The notes: generated by a model from the letters alone, not told the origin. A DNA stretch of 64,000 nucleotides from Micromonospora sp. Llam0 (GCF_003751085.1 NZ_RJJY01000002.1:434001-498000); one strand, 5' to 3'. Positions 50,396 to 59,786 are shown, counted from the first letter of the stretch. Made by a program: numbers and translations.

Positions 50396-51954
50396 CCGGG
50401 TCTACGCACTTGATCGGGGTGGGGTAGCCGCTTGGTCGCTTTTCGTGACGACAACTGGTTGCAGACAATGAAGCTGGGGTCGGGCGTGTCGTAACGCAGG
50501 CGTACCCGCGACATCCAAGATCATGGTTCTTGTCTAGGGAATCATGATGAGTGGAAGGTCGCGGGTACGTGGTTCAGGATACTGCCGTGGACACCCTGTT
50601 CGGGTTGACGGGTGTGCGGGTCGTCGAGGTCGACACCGAACCCGACGACAGCGTGACGGTGTATGTACAGACGGCGGTGACCGTGGTGTGTCCCGGCTGC
50701 GCCACTCCAGCGGCACGGATCAAGGAACGCGTCACCGGCCGGATACGCGATGTGCCCTACGGCGGCCGCCGGATCCGAGTGGTGTGGTGGAAACAGCGCT
50801 GGTCATGCCTGAACGAAGACTGTCCACGCGGGAGTTTCACCGAGTCCGTGACCGATCTGCCGACGCGTTCGCGGTTGACGCCCCGACTGCGACGGTCCTG
50901 CGCGCGGTCCGTCAGCGACTCCGGGCGCACCGTCGCCGAGGTCGCCGCCAGTCACGGGGTGTCCTGGCACACCGCGCACGACGCGTTCACCGCCACCGTC
51001 GATCCGGTACTGGCCGGCGAACCGGAACCGGTCACCGACCTCGGTATCGACGAGGTCCGCCGGGGCCGTCCCCGACTGGCCGCCGACCCGGACACCGGCC
51101 GGACACGGCAGATCGCCGACAGGTGGCACACCGGCTTCACCGACCTGTCCGGGCCACAGGGCCTACTCGGCCAGGTCGAAGGCCGCCGCACCGCCGACGT
51201 CACCGCCTGGCTCGAACAGCGGGACCCGGCCTGGCTGGCCGGAATCCGCACGGTCTCGATCGACATGTGCCCCGCGTTCCGCGCCGCCGTCCCGCGAGGC
51301 ACTACCCCACGCCCTGCTGTGCGTGGACCCGTTCCACCCGGTCCAACTCGCCAACAGGATGCTCACCACCGTCCGGTGGCGCATCGTCAGGAACAAGTAC
51401 GGCCGTCGGGGCCGTAAGACCGACCCCGAGTACGGCATCAAACGACTCCTGACCCGCAACCGGGAGGACCTGTCCCCACCACAACTCGCGAAGCTGTGGA
51501 ACACCATGGCCGACGACCCGACGCTGACCGACCCGCACCTGGCCTGGATCACGAAGGAACACCTCCGCGACCTGCTCGCCCTACGGATCACCCGCAGCCA
51601 CACCACCCCCGCGCCCAGCCTCGCGCGTGACCACTGGGCCACCCTGCTGACCTGGTGCGCCGACCACGCCCACGTCGACGAGATCGCCGCGTTCGCCCGT
51701 ACCCTCGACACCTGGCGCGACGAGATCGTCAACGCCGTCCTCACCGGCGCGTCCAACGCCGGCAGCGAAGGCATCAACCGAATCCAGAAACTCGACGCCC
51801 GCGCCGCGTTCGGCTACCGCAACCCCGACAACCAACGCCGCCGCGCCCGAACAGCGACCCGACGACCCCGCAAACGATCACCCAACGCAATCAGCCGCAA
51901 TCGACTCTGGGTAACCGGACCACAACACCACCCCGACTAAATGCGAAGACCCGG
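50396..51954 (+). mobile_element. ISL3 family insertion sequence
   Basis: The left terminal repeat at 50396-50421 (CCGGGTCTACGCACTTGATC...) and the right at 51929-51954 (reverse complement CCGGGTCTTCGCATTTAGTC...) match at about 22 of 26 positions. The element is about 1.56 kb, normal for ISL3, and the transposase stop lies inside the right repeat, as usual. No clear 8-bp target duplication is seen. Upstream of the transposase, CGTACCCGCGAC (50501-50512) and GTCGCGGGTACG (50558-50569) can pair and may hide the start. Confidence 0.85.
50551..51940 (+). pseudogene. ISL3 transposase, frameshifted
   Basis: The N-terminal part (50551 to about 51290) has the ISL3 zinc-finger CPGCATP and CLNEDCPRG and the start of the DDE region (DLGIDEVRRGR, SIDMCPAF). 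The rest (to 51940) continues one frame over: EALPHALLCVDPFHPVQLAN through the C-terminal ALRITRSH and SNAGSEGINRIQKL. One extra C in GTCCCGCGAG near 51290 accounts for the shift. So the transposase is broken, unless frameshifting is programmed. Confidence 0.85.
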
Positions 51955-52069
51955 TTTGTGCCCGGTCGACTGCTGATCACGATGCCAGGCGACGTGGCTC
52001 GCTACGGGGAAGGCGTAGCCGGTCGCCCCGCCACGATCTCGGCGTTGCCGCTACGAACGGAGTGAGCTG

Positions 52070-52531
52070 ATGAGCCGCAAGTTTCAAGTCACCTTCGACG
52101 CGCACGACCCGCCCGCACTGTCCACGTTCTGGCGCGACACCCTCGGGTACGTCCATCCCGGCCCGCCCGGCGTCGAGCTGCCCGAGGGTGCCGACCCGCT
52201 GGCCGCGTGGGGCGAGTTCCTGGCGAAGATCGGCGTCCCGGAGGACCAGCGCAACACCAGGTCCGCCATCGAGGACGCGGACGGCGAAGGCCCCCGGCTG
52301 TTCTTTCAGCAGGTTCCGGAAGACAAGATCGCAAAAAATCGCGTGCACCTCGACGTCCGGGCAGCTCCCGGACTGCACGGCGAGGAGCGTATGGCAGCAC
52401 TGGAAGCCGAGTGCGACCGCCTCATCAAGCTGGGAGCAACACGAGTGCGCCGCTTCGATCCCGAACCCCCAATCGGCGCCGGCCACATCGTGATGACCGA
52501 CCCCGAGGGCAACGAGTTCTGCCTCGACTGA
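52070..52531 (+). CDS. VOC (glyoxalase-like) family protein
   Basis: This 153-residue protein is of the glyoxalase-like VOC type: VTFDAHDPPALSTFWRDTLG at the start, LFFQQVPEDK, RVHLDVRAA and the closing GHIVMTDPEGNEFCLD. Members bind metal or small ligands; substrate unknown. A second, broken copy with the same NEFCLD ending lies at 55450-55683. Confidence 0.88.
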   Translation: MSRKFQVTFDAHDPPALSTFWRDTLGYVHPGPPGVELPEGADPLAAWGEFLAKIGVPEDQRNTRSAIEDADGEGPRLFFQQVPEDKIAKNRVHLDVRAAPGLHGEERMAALEAECDRLIKLGATRVRRFDPEPPIGAGHIVMTDPEGNEFCLD

Positions 52532-52692
52532 ACCCCCCACAGATCCTCTCCAATTCCCGCCTCAGAGTGATCGATCTTCACCAGTGGACCACATGATCAA
52601 TTCACTCTCATGCCGATGAGCGGATGCCGTGAACCTCGGCGGCCTGCCGGGCGACTGTAAGGGTGTGGCAGGCGAAACGGGCGGGAGACGAT

Positions 52693-53226
52693 GTGGATCG
52701 GGTCAGACGCGACGCGTTGCTGGTTGTGCGGGCGCAGCTGGGGGACCGGCGGGCGCTGGCCGAGCTCGTCGGGTACTGGCACGAACCGGTGTGGCGGTAC
52801 GTGCGGCGAATGGTCGACCGGTCCGGCCCGGCCGACGATGTGAGCCAGGAGGTGTGGGCCGGTGCGCTGAAGGTCCTCCCGGCCCTCAAGGAGCCGGAAC
52901 GGTTCGCGCCGTGGCTGTTCACGATCGCCCGGCGTTCGGTGATGGACCACCTGCGGGACAAGTACCGCCAGGTCGATCCGCTCGACGGTGAGCCGGCCGG
53001 GGGCGACGAGGTCGCTGCGGTGTTGGACCAGGCGCAGGTCGCTGAGGGCCTGGCCGAGTTACCAGTATGCGAACGCGAGGTGCTGATCTTGTTCTATCTC
53101 CACGACCTGGCACTGGAGGAGTGCGCGCAGGTGCTGGCGATCCCGGTGGGGACGGTGAAGTCCCGGTTGTTCCGCGCGCGACGGCTGCTGCGTGACCACA
53201 TGATTGAGAAGGGATATCCAGGATGA
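52693..53226 (+). CDS. ECF-type RNA polymerase sigma factor
   Basis: This protein has 177 residues from a GTG after GGGAGA. Region 2: LAELVGYWHEPVWRYVRRMV and DDVSQEVWAGALK; region 4: LPVCEREVLILFYLHDLALE and IPVGTVKSRLFRARRLL. It is cotranscribed with the membrane protein that overlaps its stop, the usual place for an anti-sigma factor. GTG 52663 is an in-frame alternative. Confidence 0.9.
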   Translation: MDRVRRDALLVVRAQLGDRRALAELVGYWHEPVWRYVRRMVDRSGPADDVSQEVWAGALKVLPALKEPERFAPWLFTIARRSVMDHLRDKYRQVDPLDGEPAGGDEVAAVLDQAQVAEGLAELPVCEREVLILFYLHDLALEECAQVLAIPVGTVKSRLFRARRLLRDHMIEKGYPG

Positions 53227-53693
53227 CCGAGAGACCCAAGTACAGCCCCGACGACATCGTGCGCGGGCTGTCGCTGCCACGGCGCGTCGGTCTCCTCGTG
53301 GCTGGGCTCGGTGGCCTGGCGGCAGCCGCGACCATCGGCCTGCTGTGGGCCACCGAACCCGGCGAACTGCCGCTACGGACCAGGATCGCGTTCACCGCGA
53401 TGATCGGCATCGGGATGGCGTGGGCCGGCTTCGCGGGCTGGGCGTTGGCCCGCCGCCCGCTGTTCGCTGTCGACCGGATGATCGCCGCCTGGCTCGCGGT
53501 CACATTCAGCACCCTGACGACACTCGGCATGGTGACGGTCGCCGTCACGCGCGCCAGCACCGCAGGCATCCTCGCTGGCGCGGGTCTCGGCGTAACCCTG
53601 ACGGTCGTGGCAAGCATGATGCTCGCCCGCGCCCGCGCCTACCGCAGGGCACTGCTCACCCGCCGACACGAGCTCGAACGCGAGAGCCATTGA
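53223..53693 (+). CDS. Four-TM membrane protein, sigma partner
   Basis: This protein has 156 residues and four hydrophobic segments (VGLLVAGLGGLAAAATIGLL, IAFTAMIGIGMAWAGFAGWA, IAAWLAVTFSTLTTLGMVTV, GILAGAGLGVTLTVVASMML). Short basic cytoplasmic ends. It overlaps the sigma factor stop, so a role in sensing or sigma control is likely, though it lacks a recognisable anti-sigma motif. Confidence 0.8.
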   Translation: MTERPKYSPDDIVRGLSLPRRVGLLVAGLGGLAAAATIGLLWATEPGELPLRTRIAFTAMIGIGMAWAGFAGWALARRPLFAVDRMIAAWLAVTFSTLTTLGMVTVAVTRASTAGILAGAGLGVTLTVVASMMLARARAYRRALLTRRHELERESH

Positions 53694-53754
53694 GCAGTCA
53701 GCCTCAAAAGCTCGACACCCCGACAACCAAGCTCTACGTCAGAAGGAATCGGCC

Positions 53755-53901
53755 ATGAACGCTCGTAAGCCACTCCCCATCGGCCCGCTGGCCCTGGTCC
53801 TGCGTCACGTCCGACCGGCGTCCACCAGCCACCGCATCGCGATTCTCGCTATCGCCCTCGCTGCGGCCCTGCTCGTCGGTATCGCCCTACTCCTGCGCTG
53901 A
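53755..53901 (+). CDS. Small single-TM protein
   Basis: This protein has 48 residues and follows AGAAGGAA. The C-terminal half is one membrane helix (IAILAIALAAALLVGIALLL). It follows the sigma operon by 61 bases and may belong to it. Confidence 0.55.
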   Translation: MNARKPLPIGPLALVLRHVRPASTSHRIAILAIALAAALLVGIALLLR

Positions 53902-54017
53902 CTGATCGGCGGACACGTCCTGTCATGCCGCGAAGCGCTCGTTACCGAAGGTGGTGCCGGTCGTCAACCTCCGGACGTGCCGATGTGCGTGCACGCGATC
54001 ATGAATCCGTCGGTTGG

Positions 54018-54428
54018 TCACGGCTGGCGAGCGGCCGCTGCGGGCGCGTCCGGTAGACCGGCCCGGATCCGCCACGGGCTGGGGTCGAACTGACCCGAAT
54101 TCAGCACATCGGTCAACATGGCGACGGCCGCGGCGAACCCATCGACGAGGTCATGAGAGCCCTCAACCGGCCATTGCGCCTCGCGGACCTGGTGCATGTT
54201 GTGGTCTGGCCGACACCAACGGGCGGCCCCCACTGCCGCGCTGACCGAAAGTTCCGGCATCCAGGCCAGGTCAAGGGTCAGTTCGAGCCAGTCGGAGGGG
54301 GCGCTCTCAAACGTGATTGCCACGTCCAGCAGGGACAGATATCCGCGCTTGGACAACATGGCCGGCGTCGGCTCGATGTGCTCTCCGGATACCAGGTCCA
54401 GCTGGTGCGACCGACAGCGGGCCGTCAT
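54018..54428 (-). CDS. Hypothetical protein
   Basis: This protein has 136 residues. Sequence such as LVSGEHIEPTPAMLSKRGYL, VAITFESAPSDWLEL and HDLVDGFAAAVAMLTDVLN reads as a mixed alpha/beta domain. A TTG six bases upstream could also start it. It is of a size common among actinobacterial proteins of unknown function. Confidence 0.6.
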   Translation of the reverse strand: MTARCRSHQLDLVSGEHIEPTPAMLSKRGYLSLLDVAITFESAPSDWLELTLDLAWMPELSVSAAVGAARWCRPDHNMHQVREAQWPVEGSHDLVDGFAAAVAMLTDVLNSGQFDPSPWRIRAGLPDAPAAAARQP

Positions 54429-54483
54429 CCCCAACCGTTTCCAGGGCCCTGGTCATTAGATGGTCGGCGGCCATGACATAACT

Positions 54484-55344
54484 TTAGATCGGCCGGACCG
54501 ACGCCGGGACGCCGTCGAAGTCGGCGCTGCGGGCAGTCTCGGCCCACCTCTCGACCTCGTCCAGACCACGCCGGTACACGCCCGAGATACGCTCGACCGC
54601 TTCGCGCCCGAGCGGCAGGCGCAGCGGCACCTCGTCGCTGTGTGCGAGGGACACGATGATCTCAGCCGCCCGCGTTGGGTCACCTTCCTGGCGGCCGTCG
54701 GTCCCGGCCATGTCCGCGCGGACGGCGGCGAGCAGGTCACGGTAGGTTTCGGACGCCTCAGTGAATTCGAGCACGTCGGCGGCGTTGAAGTCAGTCCGGA
54801 ACCGGCTCGGTTCGACGATCATGACGCGGATGCCGAACGGTGCGACCTCTCCGGCCAGGGCCTCGGACCAGCCTTCGAGGGCGAACTTCGACGCGGAGTA
54901 GGCCGACACGCCGGGGAACGACATCCGTCCGCCCTGGCTGCTCATCTGCACGATCGTTCCGGCGCCCCGTGTACGCATCGCGGGCAGCGCCGCCCGCACG
55001 AGCGCGGCCGGGCCGAACAGGTGCAGATCCATCAGCTCGCGCAGCTGTGCGTCGCTGACCTCCTCGACCGCTCCGACCACGGCCCGGCCCGCGTTGTTGA
55101 CGAGAACGTCGAGCTGACCGAAGCGGTCGAGGGTGGCCCGCACGAGCGACGGTGCCGCAGTGATGTCTCGGGCGTCGAAGTGCGCGATCAGAAAGTTGTC
55201 GGGGTATTTGGCCGCCAGGACGGCCATGCTGTCCGGCCGGCGTACCGCCGCCACCACATGGTCGCCCGCTGCGAGCGCCGACTCCGCCAGTGCTCGCCCG
55301 AAACCGCGGGCCGCGCCGGTGATGATCCAGGTCTGTGTCGTCAT
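54484..55344 (-). CDS. SDR family oxidoreductase
   Basis: This 286-residue classical short-chain dehydrogenase has cofactor motif TGAARGFGRALAE, NNAG in LDVLVNNAGRAV, the active-site Ser in QMSSQGGR and YSASK (Tyr, Lys). The C-terminus is adapted to larger substrates. NADP or NAD specificity is not clear from sequence alone. The start is the ATG; the upstream frame is a shadow. Confidence 0.93.
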   Translation of the reverse strand: MTTQTWIITGAARGFGRALAESALAAGDHVVAAVRRPDSMAVLAAKYPDNFLIAHFDARDITAAPSLVRATLDRFGQLDVLVNNAGRAVVGAVEEVSDAQLRELMDLHLFGPAALVRAALPAMRTRGAGTIVQMSSQGGRMSFPGVSAYSASKFALEGWSEALAGEVAPFGIRVMIVEPSRFRTDFNAADVLEFTEASETYRDLLAAVRADMAGTDGRQEGDPTRAAEIIVSLAHSDEVPLRLPLGREAVERISGVYRRGLDEVERWAETARSADFDGVPASVRPI

Positions 55345-55449
55345 GGCGGCAACGCTATGGCTTTGAGCGCGCGCGTACGCAAACGCAGACCCGCTGCGAC
55401 GCAAATCCTCTGGTCGGCCATAAGGGGCAGCGTCTGCCCTGCGTCTTGG

Positions 55450-55683
55450 GCAGCGGTTGCCCCCGCGTTTCGCCGAAGGCAAGGTCGTCAAGAATCAGCT
55501 CCACCTCGATGTGCGGGTCGGCACCGGGCTCGTGGGGACGAACGCCTGGCCGCGCTTGAGTCTGAGTGCGCACGACTGCTCCCGCTCGGTGCGACACGCG
55601 TGCAACTGCTACGCGCAGACGGCGTCAACGAGTCGTGCCTCGTGATGCAGAACATCGAGGGCAACGAGTTCTGTCTCGACTGA
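55450..55683 (+). pseudogene. Truncated, frameshifted VOC pseudogene
   Basis: One frame reads FAEGKVVKNQLHLDVRVGTG, the next LAALESECARLLPLGATRVQ and ends QNIEGNEFCLD. Compared with the intact gene at 52070, the first about 80 residues are missing and a frameshift lies near 55535. It is a paralogue remnant. Confidence 0.8.
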
Positions 55684-56077
55684 GCAGCCGCCGAACCGGG
55701 CACACCCCGGAGATCCGCACTCCGCAGCGCCGGCTCGCCCGACCCCGCGCCAGCCGATTGGTCCGTTTTTCTGGCACAACGGGGCCGATCGTCCGACCGG
55801 TTGACCGGTCTGATGCTCGTCTGACCCGCCAGCATGGCGGACGCCATCCCGTGCCACCGCCAGACCCGAGGATCCAAGGCGGCATGAACCTTTGTCGCGC
55901 CGCCCAGGCAGCCGCCGACCTTCGACCGCCAAGCGACATGCTCATCTGCCGAATTGAGCGCGCAACAGCTCGCCTCAGGACCGTCCGCCCGGCTGGTCGG
56001 GCTTGTGTCTGCCCACTCCGCACACCGGCAGGCCAGGCCGCTTGCCGTGCTGGTTGAAGCGGGCCGCAAGGAGGTGT

Positions 56078-56100
56078 CCTACTCGACGAAGCCGAGTAGG
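56078..56100. terminator. Hairpin in gene-poor stretch
   Basis: CCTACTCG (56078-56085) pairs with CGAGTAGG (56093-56100), loop of 7. It is about 70 bases past the 3' end of the epimerase gene (reverse strand). The rest of 55684-56170 shows no convincing gene. Confidence 0.55.
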
Positions 56101-56170
56101 TGAGCTGGCCCCGAGTGCCTGATAAGACCTAATGGGGTCCCGGCAGGAGTCCCGGGCCGCCGTTCGCGAT

Positions 56171-57079
56171 TCATGCCTGGAAGTAGTGTCCTTCGTCCAG
56201 GTCGGCGATCAGACCGGGGTGGGCCGGGGCCCAGCCCAGCAGTTCGCGCGTGATCGCGGAGGACGTCGGGTTGTCCATCTGCGCGAACGACCCGAGGAAG
56301 CCGAAGTAGTCATTCGCCTCGTCGGGGCTGATGCTTCGGACCGGGATGTCGAGGTTGCGGCCGATGGCAGCAGCGATCTGCTGGAAGGGGACTCCTGCGT
56401 CGGCTGCCGCGTGCAGGCGCGAACCGGCCGGTGCCTTTTCGAGGGCGAGCCGGTAGAGCTCAGCCGCGTCGAGCGTGTGCACGGCCGGCCACAGGTTGGC
56501 GCCCTCGCCGACGTATGCGGCGTACCCGTGTTGCCGGGCGGCAGCGATGATGACGGTGATGAAGCCGTAGTGGTCGAGCGAGCTGTGCACTGTGGGCGCT
56601 AGCCGGACGACGCAGGAGCGCACACGACGGGAGGCAAGGTCGGCTACGAGGTTCTCAGCGTCGATCCGGTAGCCGCTCGGGAAGGCGTCGCGTTCGGTGC
56701 CGGGGCGGCCGTCGATGCCGCCCATCGCGAGCATGGCCGTCCCGCTCGTGCCGACCAGAGGTTTGCCGGAGCCGTCCAGGCCGTCGGCGAGTGCCTTGAG
56801 GGCGTCCAGGTCGGCCTCGGCGGCGCCGGCCGTGTCGCCACTGAGCATGAGGTCGTGGCGGAAGGCGAGGTGGATGACCCCGTCGGAGGCGGCTGCTTCT
56901 TCGCGGAGGACGTCGAGGTCGGACAGGTCGCCGCGGCGTGCCTGAGCGCCGAGCTTCTCGATCGCGGCGGCGGACGTGTCGGAGCGGGCCAGGCCGACGA
57001 CTTCGTGTCCGGCGGAGAGCAGTTCCGGCACGACCGCGGAGCCGAGATGGCCGGAGGCTCCTGTGAGGAATACGCGCAT
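56171..57079 (-). CDS. NAD-dependent epimerase/SDR family protein
   Basis: This 302-residue extended SDR has FLTGASGHLGSAVVPELL at the N-terminus (Rossmann), VIHLAFRHDLM, VGTSGTAML in place of the usual Ser/Tyr stretch, and RLAPTVHSSLDHYGF. It resembles atypical NmrA/epimerase members common in actinobacteria. It is divergent from a TetR regulator and its promoter region contains three operators, so it is almost certainly repressed by that regulator. Confidence 0.9.
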   Translation of the reverse strand: MRVFLTGASGHLGSAVVPELLSAGHEVVGLARSDTSAAAIEKLGAQARRGDLSDLDVLREEAAASDGVIHLAFRHDLMLSGDTAGAAEADLDALKALADGLDGSGKPLVGTSGTAMLAMGGIDGRPGTERDAFPSGYRIDAENLVADLASRRVRSCVVRLAPTVHSSLDHYGFITVIIAAARQHGYAAYVGEGANLWPAVHTLDAAELYRLALEKAPAGSRLHAAADAGVPFQQIAAAIGRNLDIPVRSISPDEANDYFGFLGSFAQMDNPTSSAITRELLGWAPAHPGLIADLDEGHYFQA

Positions 57080-57101
57080 GGTAGTTCCTTCGTGAGTTCT
57101 G

Positions 57102-57184
57102 ATGTCACCTTGCGACATCACTGTACCTCGCGATGTCGCTGTGCGACATGCCGCAGTCCCGGAAAGAATGTCGCAGTGTGACAT
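57102..57184. promoter_or_regulatory. Three 17-bp TetR-type operators
   Basis: ATGTCACCTTGCGACAT (57102-57118), ATGTCGCTGTGCGACAT (57133-57149) and ATGTCGCAGTGTGACAT (57168-57184) follow the consensus ATGTCRC-NNT-GYGACAT, imperfect palindromes. Centres are 31 and 35 bp apart. They fill the 121-base gap between the epimerase and the TetR gene, so both promoters are likely covered. Confidence 0.9.
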
Positions 57185-57200
57185 CGGATACCATCGCCAC

Positions 57201-57791
57201 ATGGCCCGCTGGCAACCGGACGCACGCGGCCGCTTGGAGGCGGCCGCCTTCGAGCTGTTCCGTGAGCGAGGCTTCGAGCAGACCACGGTCACCGACATCG
57301 CCGCCCATGCCGGCCTCGACAAACGCACCTTCTACCGGCTCTTCGGCGACAAGCGTGAGGCGCTCTTCAACGGCAGCGGGCAGCTGGAGGAGATCCTGGT
57401 CAAGGCGGTAGCCGAGACGGACGCCGCCCCTTTCGAGGCGGTCATCGCCGCCTTCCGTCAAGTGGCGCAGGAGATCTTCGCCGACCGCCTTGAGCTGGTC
57501 CGGGTGCGCCAGGCCATCATTGAGAGCAGCCCCGAACTGCAGGAGCGTGAACTGCGCAAGATGGGTTCGCTGGCGGTCGCGGTCGCCGCCGCCCTGCGCG
57601 CCAAGGGCCTCGGCGAGACCACGGCCGCCCTGGCCACCGAGTCGGGTGTCACGGTCTTCCGAGTTGCGTACGCCCGCTGGGTCGCGCCCGGCAGCGACGC
57701 CACGCTCACCGACCTGATCGCCGAGGTAGCCACCGAGCTACGCGCGATCACGTCGGCCCCAGTGCCATGCCCCGACCTCGGTCACCGCTGA
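57201..57791 (+). CDS. TetR family transcriptional regulator
   Basis: This protein has 196 residues. N-terminal HTH: FELFRERGFEQTTVTDIAAH, then AGLDKRTFYRLFGDKREALF. The C-terminal ligand domain has the TetR_C-type end (ATESGVTVFRVAYARWV). It most likely binds the three 17-bp sites just upstream, controlling itself and the divergent epimerase. The inducer is unknown. Confidence 0.93.
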   Translation: MARWQPDARGRLEAAAFELFRERGFEQTTVTDIAAHAGLDKRTFYRLFGDKREALFNGSGQLEEILVKAVAETDAAPFEAVIAAFRQVAQEIFADRLELVRVRQAIIESSPELQERELRKMGSLAVAVAAALRAKGLGETTAALATESGVTVFRVAYARWVAPGSDATLTDLIAEVATELRAITSAPVPCPDLGHR

Positions 57792-57821
57792 ACGGCTGCA
57801 CTCTCACGCCGCTGGTCGCGC

Positions 57822-59529
57822 GCACTGAGCCTCGATCCACCGACGCGGTTCGTCTTGAGCTCGGTTGAATGGTTTCGGTATTGGGTGGTTTCGGGGCGTG
57901 GCTGAATCGCCGATTACGTGGTCGGCTTGCTCCGGGTGTTGTCGTTCGGGGGTTGGGGCGGGGGTTCGCGTGGCCTGTGGTCGGGCCCCTGGTCGCGCGT
58001 CGGTGTCGCTGTGGTCAGCCGGGTGCCGGGCGGACGGCGGTGAACAGGTTGTCGAACGCTGCCTGCCAGGGCCAGTGTTCGGGTAGGTGCAGGTGGATGG
58101 TGCGGGCCCGGTGCGCGAGGCGGGCGGCGACGGTGATGATGCGGGTGCGGATGGTCGAGGTCCGGGCGGTGGTCCAGGTGCCGGCGGCGAGGTGCCCGGC
58201 GGCGCGGGTGAGGTTGTGGGCGATGGCGGTGCGGGTCAGCCAGGCGTCGTTCGCTGAGAATCGGCCTGATGGCAGGTGCGCCAGAGGTCCGGCGATCAGG
58301 TCCGCGTTGATCTGCTCGATGACCGCGTGCTGGCGGTGCTGGGCTTCGGCCTGGACCAGGGTGTACGGGCTGTCGGTGAGTACCGCGTGGTACCGGTAGG
58401 TGGGCAGGAGTTCCTGCTGGCCGGGAGCCTGGGTGGGGTCGTCGCGGCGGACGCGGCGCACGATCAGCCGGGCGGTCACCTGCTGCCGGGTGCCGGCGAA
58501 CGCGGTGTATTCGGTTTCGGCGATCTGCGCGTCGGAGATCCACCGCTGTTCCTGTTCGTCCCAGACGGCCTGCGGGTACCGGATGTCGGTCCACTGGTCG
58601 TCGCGGATGCTGTCGCACGCGGTGTGGACCTTGGCGTCGATCCGGGCGGTGACCGAGAACCGCACCTTGTGGCGTGGGCGGGTGGCGATGACCGCCTTGG
58701 CGTAGAAGGCGGAGTCGGCCCGGACCACGATCTCGCCGGTCGCGCCGCAGGATCGGGCGGTGGTGATCGTTTCGGCGATCATGCTCGCGGCGCCCCGGCC
58801 GGAGCCGGCGTTACCGGCGCGTAGCCGGGTGGCCGCGACGACCGGCGCGGACAGTGGCGTCGACACCGTCGCGACCAGGGGGTTGTAGCCGCGTAGCCGC
58901 ACGTTGTAGCCGCCGATCCTGGTGTGGCCGAACCCGATGCCTTGTTTCTGTCTGCCGTAGACCCGGCGCAGCATCGAGTCGATGTCCACGAAGGTCAGCA
59001 CGTCCGCGCCGGCCAGGATCGGCACCCGGGCGGCGAGGCCGATCAGGGTGTCGCGGGCAGCGGCGTGTAACTGGCGGACGTGGCCGTGGGTGAAGGTGCG
59101 CAGGAACGAGCCGAGTGTCGACGGCGCGTACACGCCGCCGAACAGTGAGCGCATGCCGCCGTGTCGGGCGATGTCGAGGTCGTCGATGCTGTCCGCGCCC
59201 GCGAGCATCCCGGCCACGATCGTGGCGACCTTCCCGGCCGGGTTCGCGCCTTTGTCGGTCGGCAGGCTGACCCGGTCCGCGACCGCGTCGTGCAGGCCGG
59301 CCTGCTCGGCAAGGCGCATCACCGGAACAAGGCCGGCGTACGACACCAGATTCGGGTCGTCGAACGTCGCGCGCACCACCGGCGCGTCATGGCGTAATCT
59401 CACCTGCGAGGTGCCCTCTCGAACCGGGTGATAGAAGCGTCAAAACTCCTATCCTTCCAGTTCAGAGGGCACTTTCTATAGCCGGGGTCCTGCCGGTCCA
59501 ACCTTCATCGGTGGATCGAGGCTCAGTGC
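57822..59529 (-). mobile_element. IS1380 family insertion sequence
   Basis: A perfect 22-bp inverted repeat, GCACTGAGCCTCGATCCACC plus GA (57822-57843), recurs as its complement at 59508-59529. The 1.7-kb element between them carries one transposase gene on the reverse strand. No target duplication is evident from the flanks. The 57862-58014 part is noncoding element sequence. Confidence 0.85.
58015..59403 (-). CDS. IS1380 family transposase
   Basis: This protein has 462 residues. Motifs of DDE transposases of the IS1380 group are visible: VLTFVDIDSMLRRVYGRQKQ (first Asp), VVRADSAFYAKAVI (second Asp) and HAVIEQINADLIAGPLAHLP (Glu), with the family HTH region at the N-terminus. The frame is intact, so the element may be active. 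Confidence 0.93.
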   Translation of the reverse strand: MRLRHDAPVVRATFDDPNLVSYAGLVPVMRLAEQAGLHDAVADRVSLPTDKGANPAGKVATIVAGMLAGADSIDDLDIARHGGMRSLFGGVYAPSTLGSFLRTFTHGHVRQLHAAARDTLIGLAARVPILAGADVLTFVDIDSMLRRVYGRQKQGIGFGHTRIGGYNVRLRGYNPLVATVSTPLSAPVVAATRLRAGNAGSGRGAASMIAETITTARSCGATGEIVVRADSAFYAKAVIATRPRHKVRFSVTARIDAKVHTACDSIRDDQWTDIRYPQAVWDEQEQRWISDAQIAETEYTAFAGTRQQVTARLIVRRVRRDDPTQAPGQQELLPTYRYHAVLTDSPYTLVQAEAQHRQHAVIEQINADLIAGPLAHLPSGRFSANDAWLTRTAIAHNLTRAAGHLAAGTWTTARTSTIRTRIITVAARLAHRARTIHLHLPEHWPWQAAFDNLFTAVRPAPG

Positions 59530-59675
59530 CAGTCCCCCTGCTCGGCGTGGAGGGGGTGCTGAATCCGTTCGCCGCGTCCTCCTGTCCTGACGGCTACCAG
59601 GAACGCGTGTTCTTCGAGAGTGAGGGCCCCGAGCGCTACTGCGTGTCAACAGCAGGGAGCAGGTCGAGAACCTGA
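59526..59675 (+). pseudogene. Gene fragment, HAD-like N-terminus, cut by IS1380
   Basis: The frame runs GVEGVLNPFAASSCPDGYQE, then RVFFESEGPERYC and stops. It resembles the start of actinobacterial HAD-like proteins that open with a DVDGVLNPF motif. Only the first about 50 residues remain beside the IS end, and the first Asp is replaced. Confidence 0.55.
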
Positions 59676-59752
59676 GGCCGCATGGTAGGAACGGCGGGAT
59701 GGCGCCGGGCCCTGTCAACTCGTAGGTCCGCGCGTCCTCGGACAGGAGATAC

Positions 59753-59786
59753 ATCGAGTTTGTTCACTGATCGAGTTGGTTCACTG
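59753..59786. repeat. 17-bp tandem repeat across a stop codon
   Basis: ATCGAGTTTGTTCACTG and ATCGAGTTGGTTCACTG lie head to tail and differ at one base. The second copy contains the stop of the WD40 gene on the reverse strand. Confidence 0.85.

Noticed and set aside
55684..56170. Short frames in both directions
   Set aside because: No start signals, domains or sensible composition.
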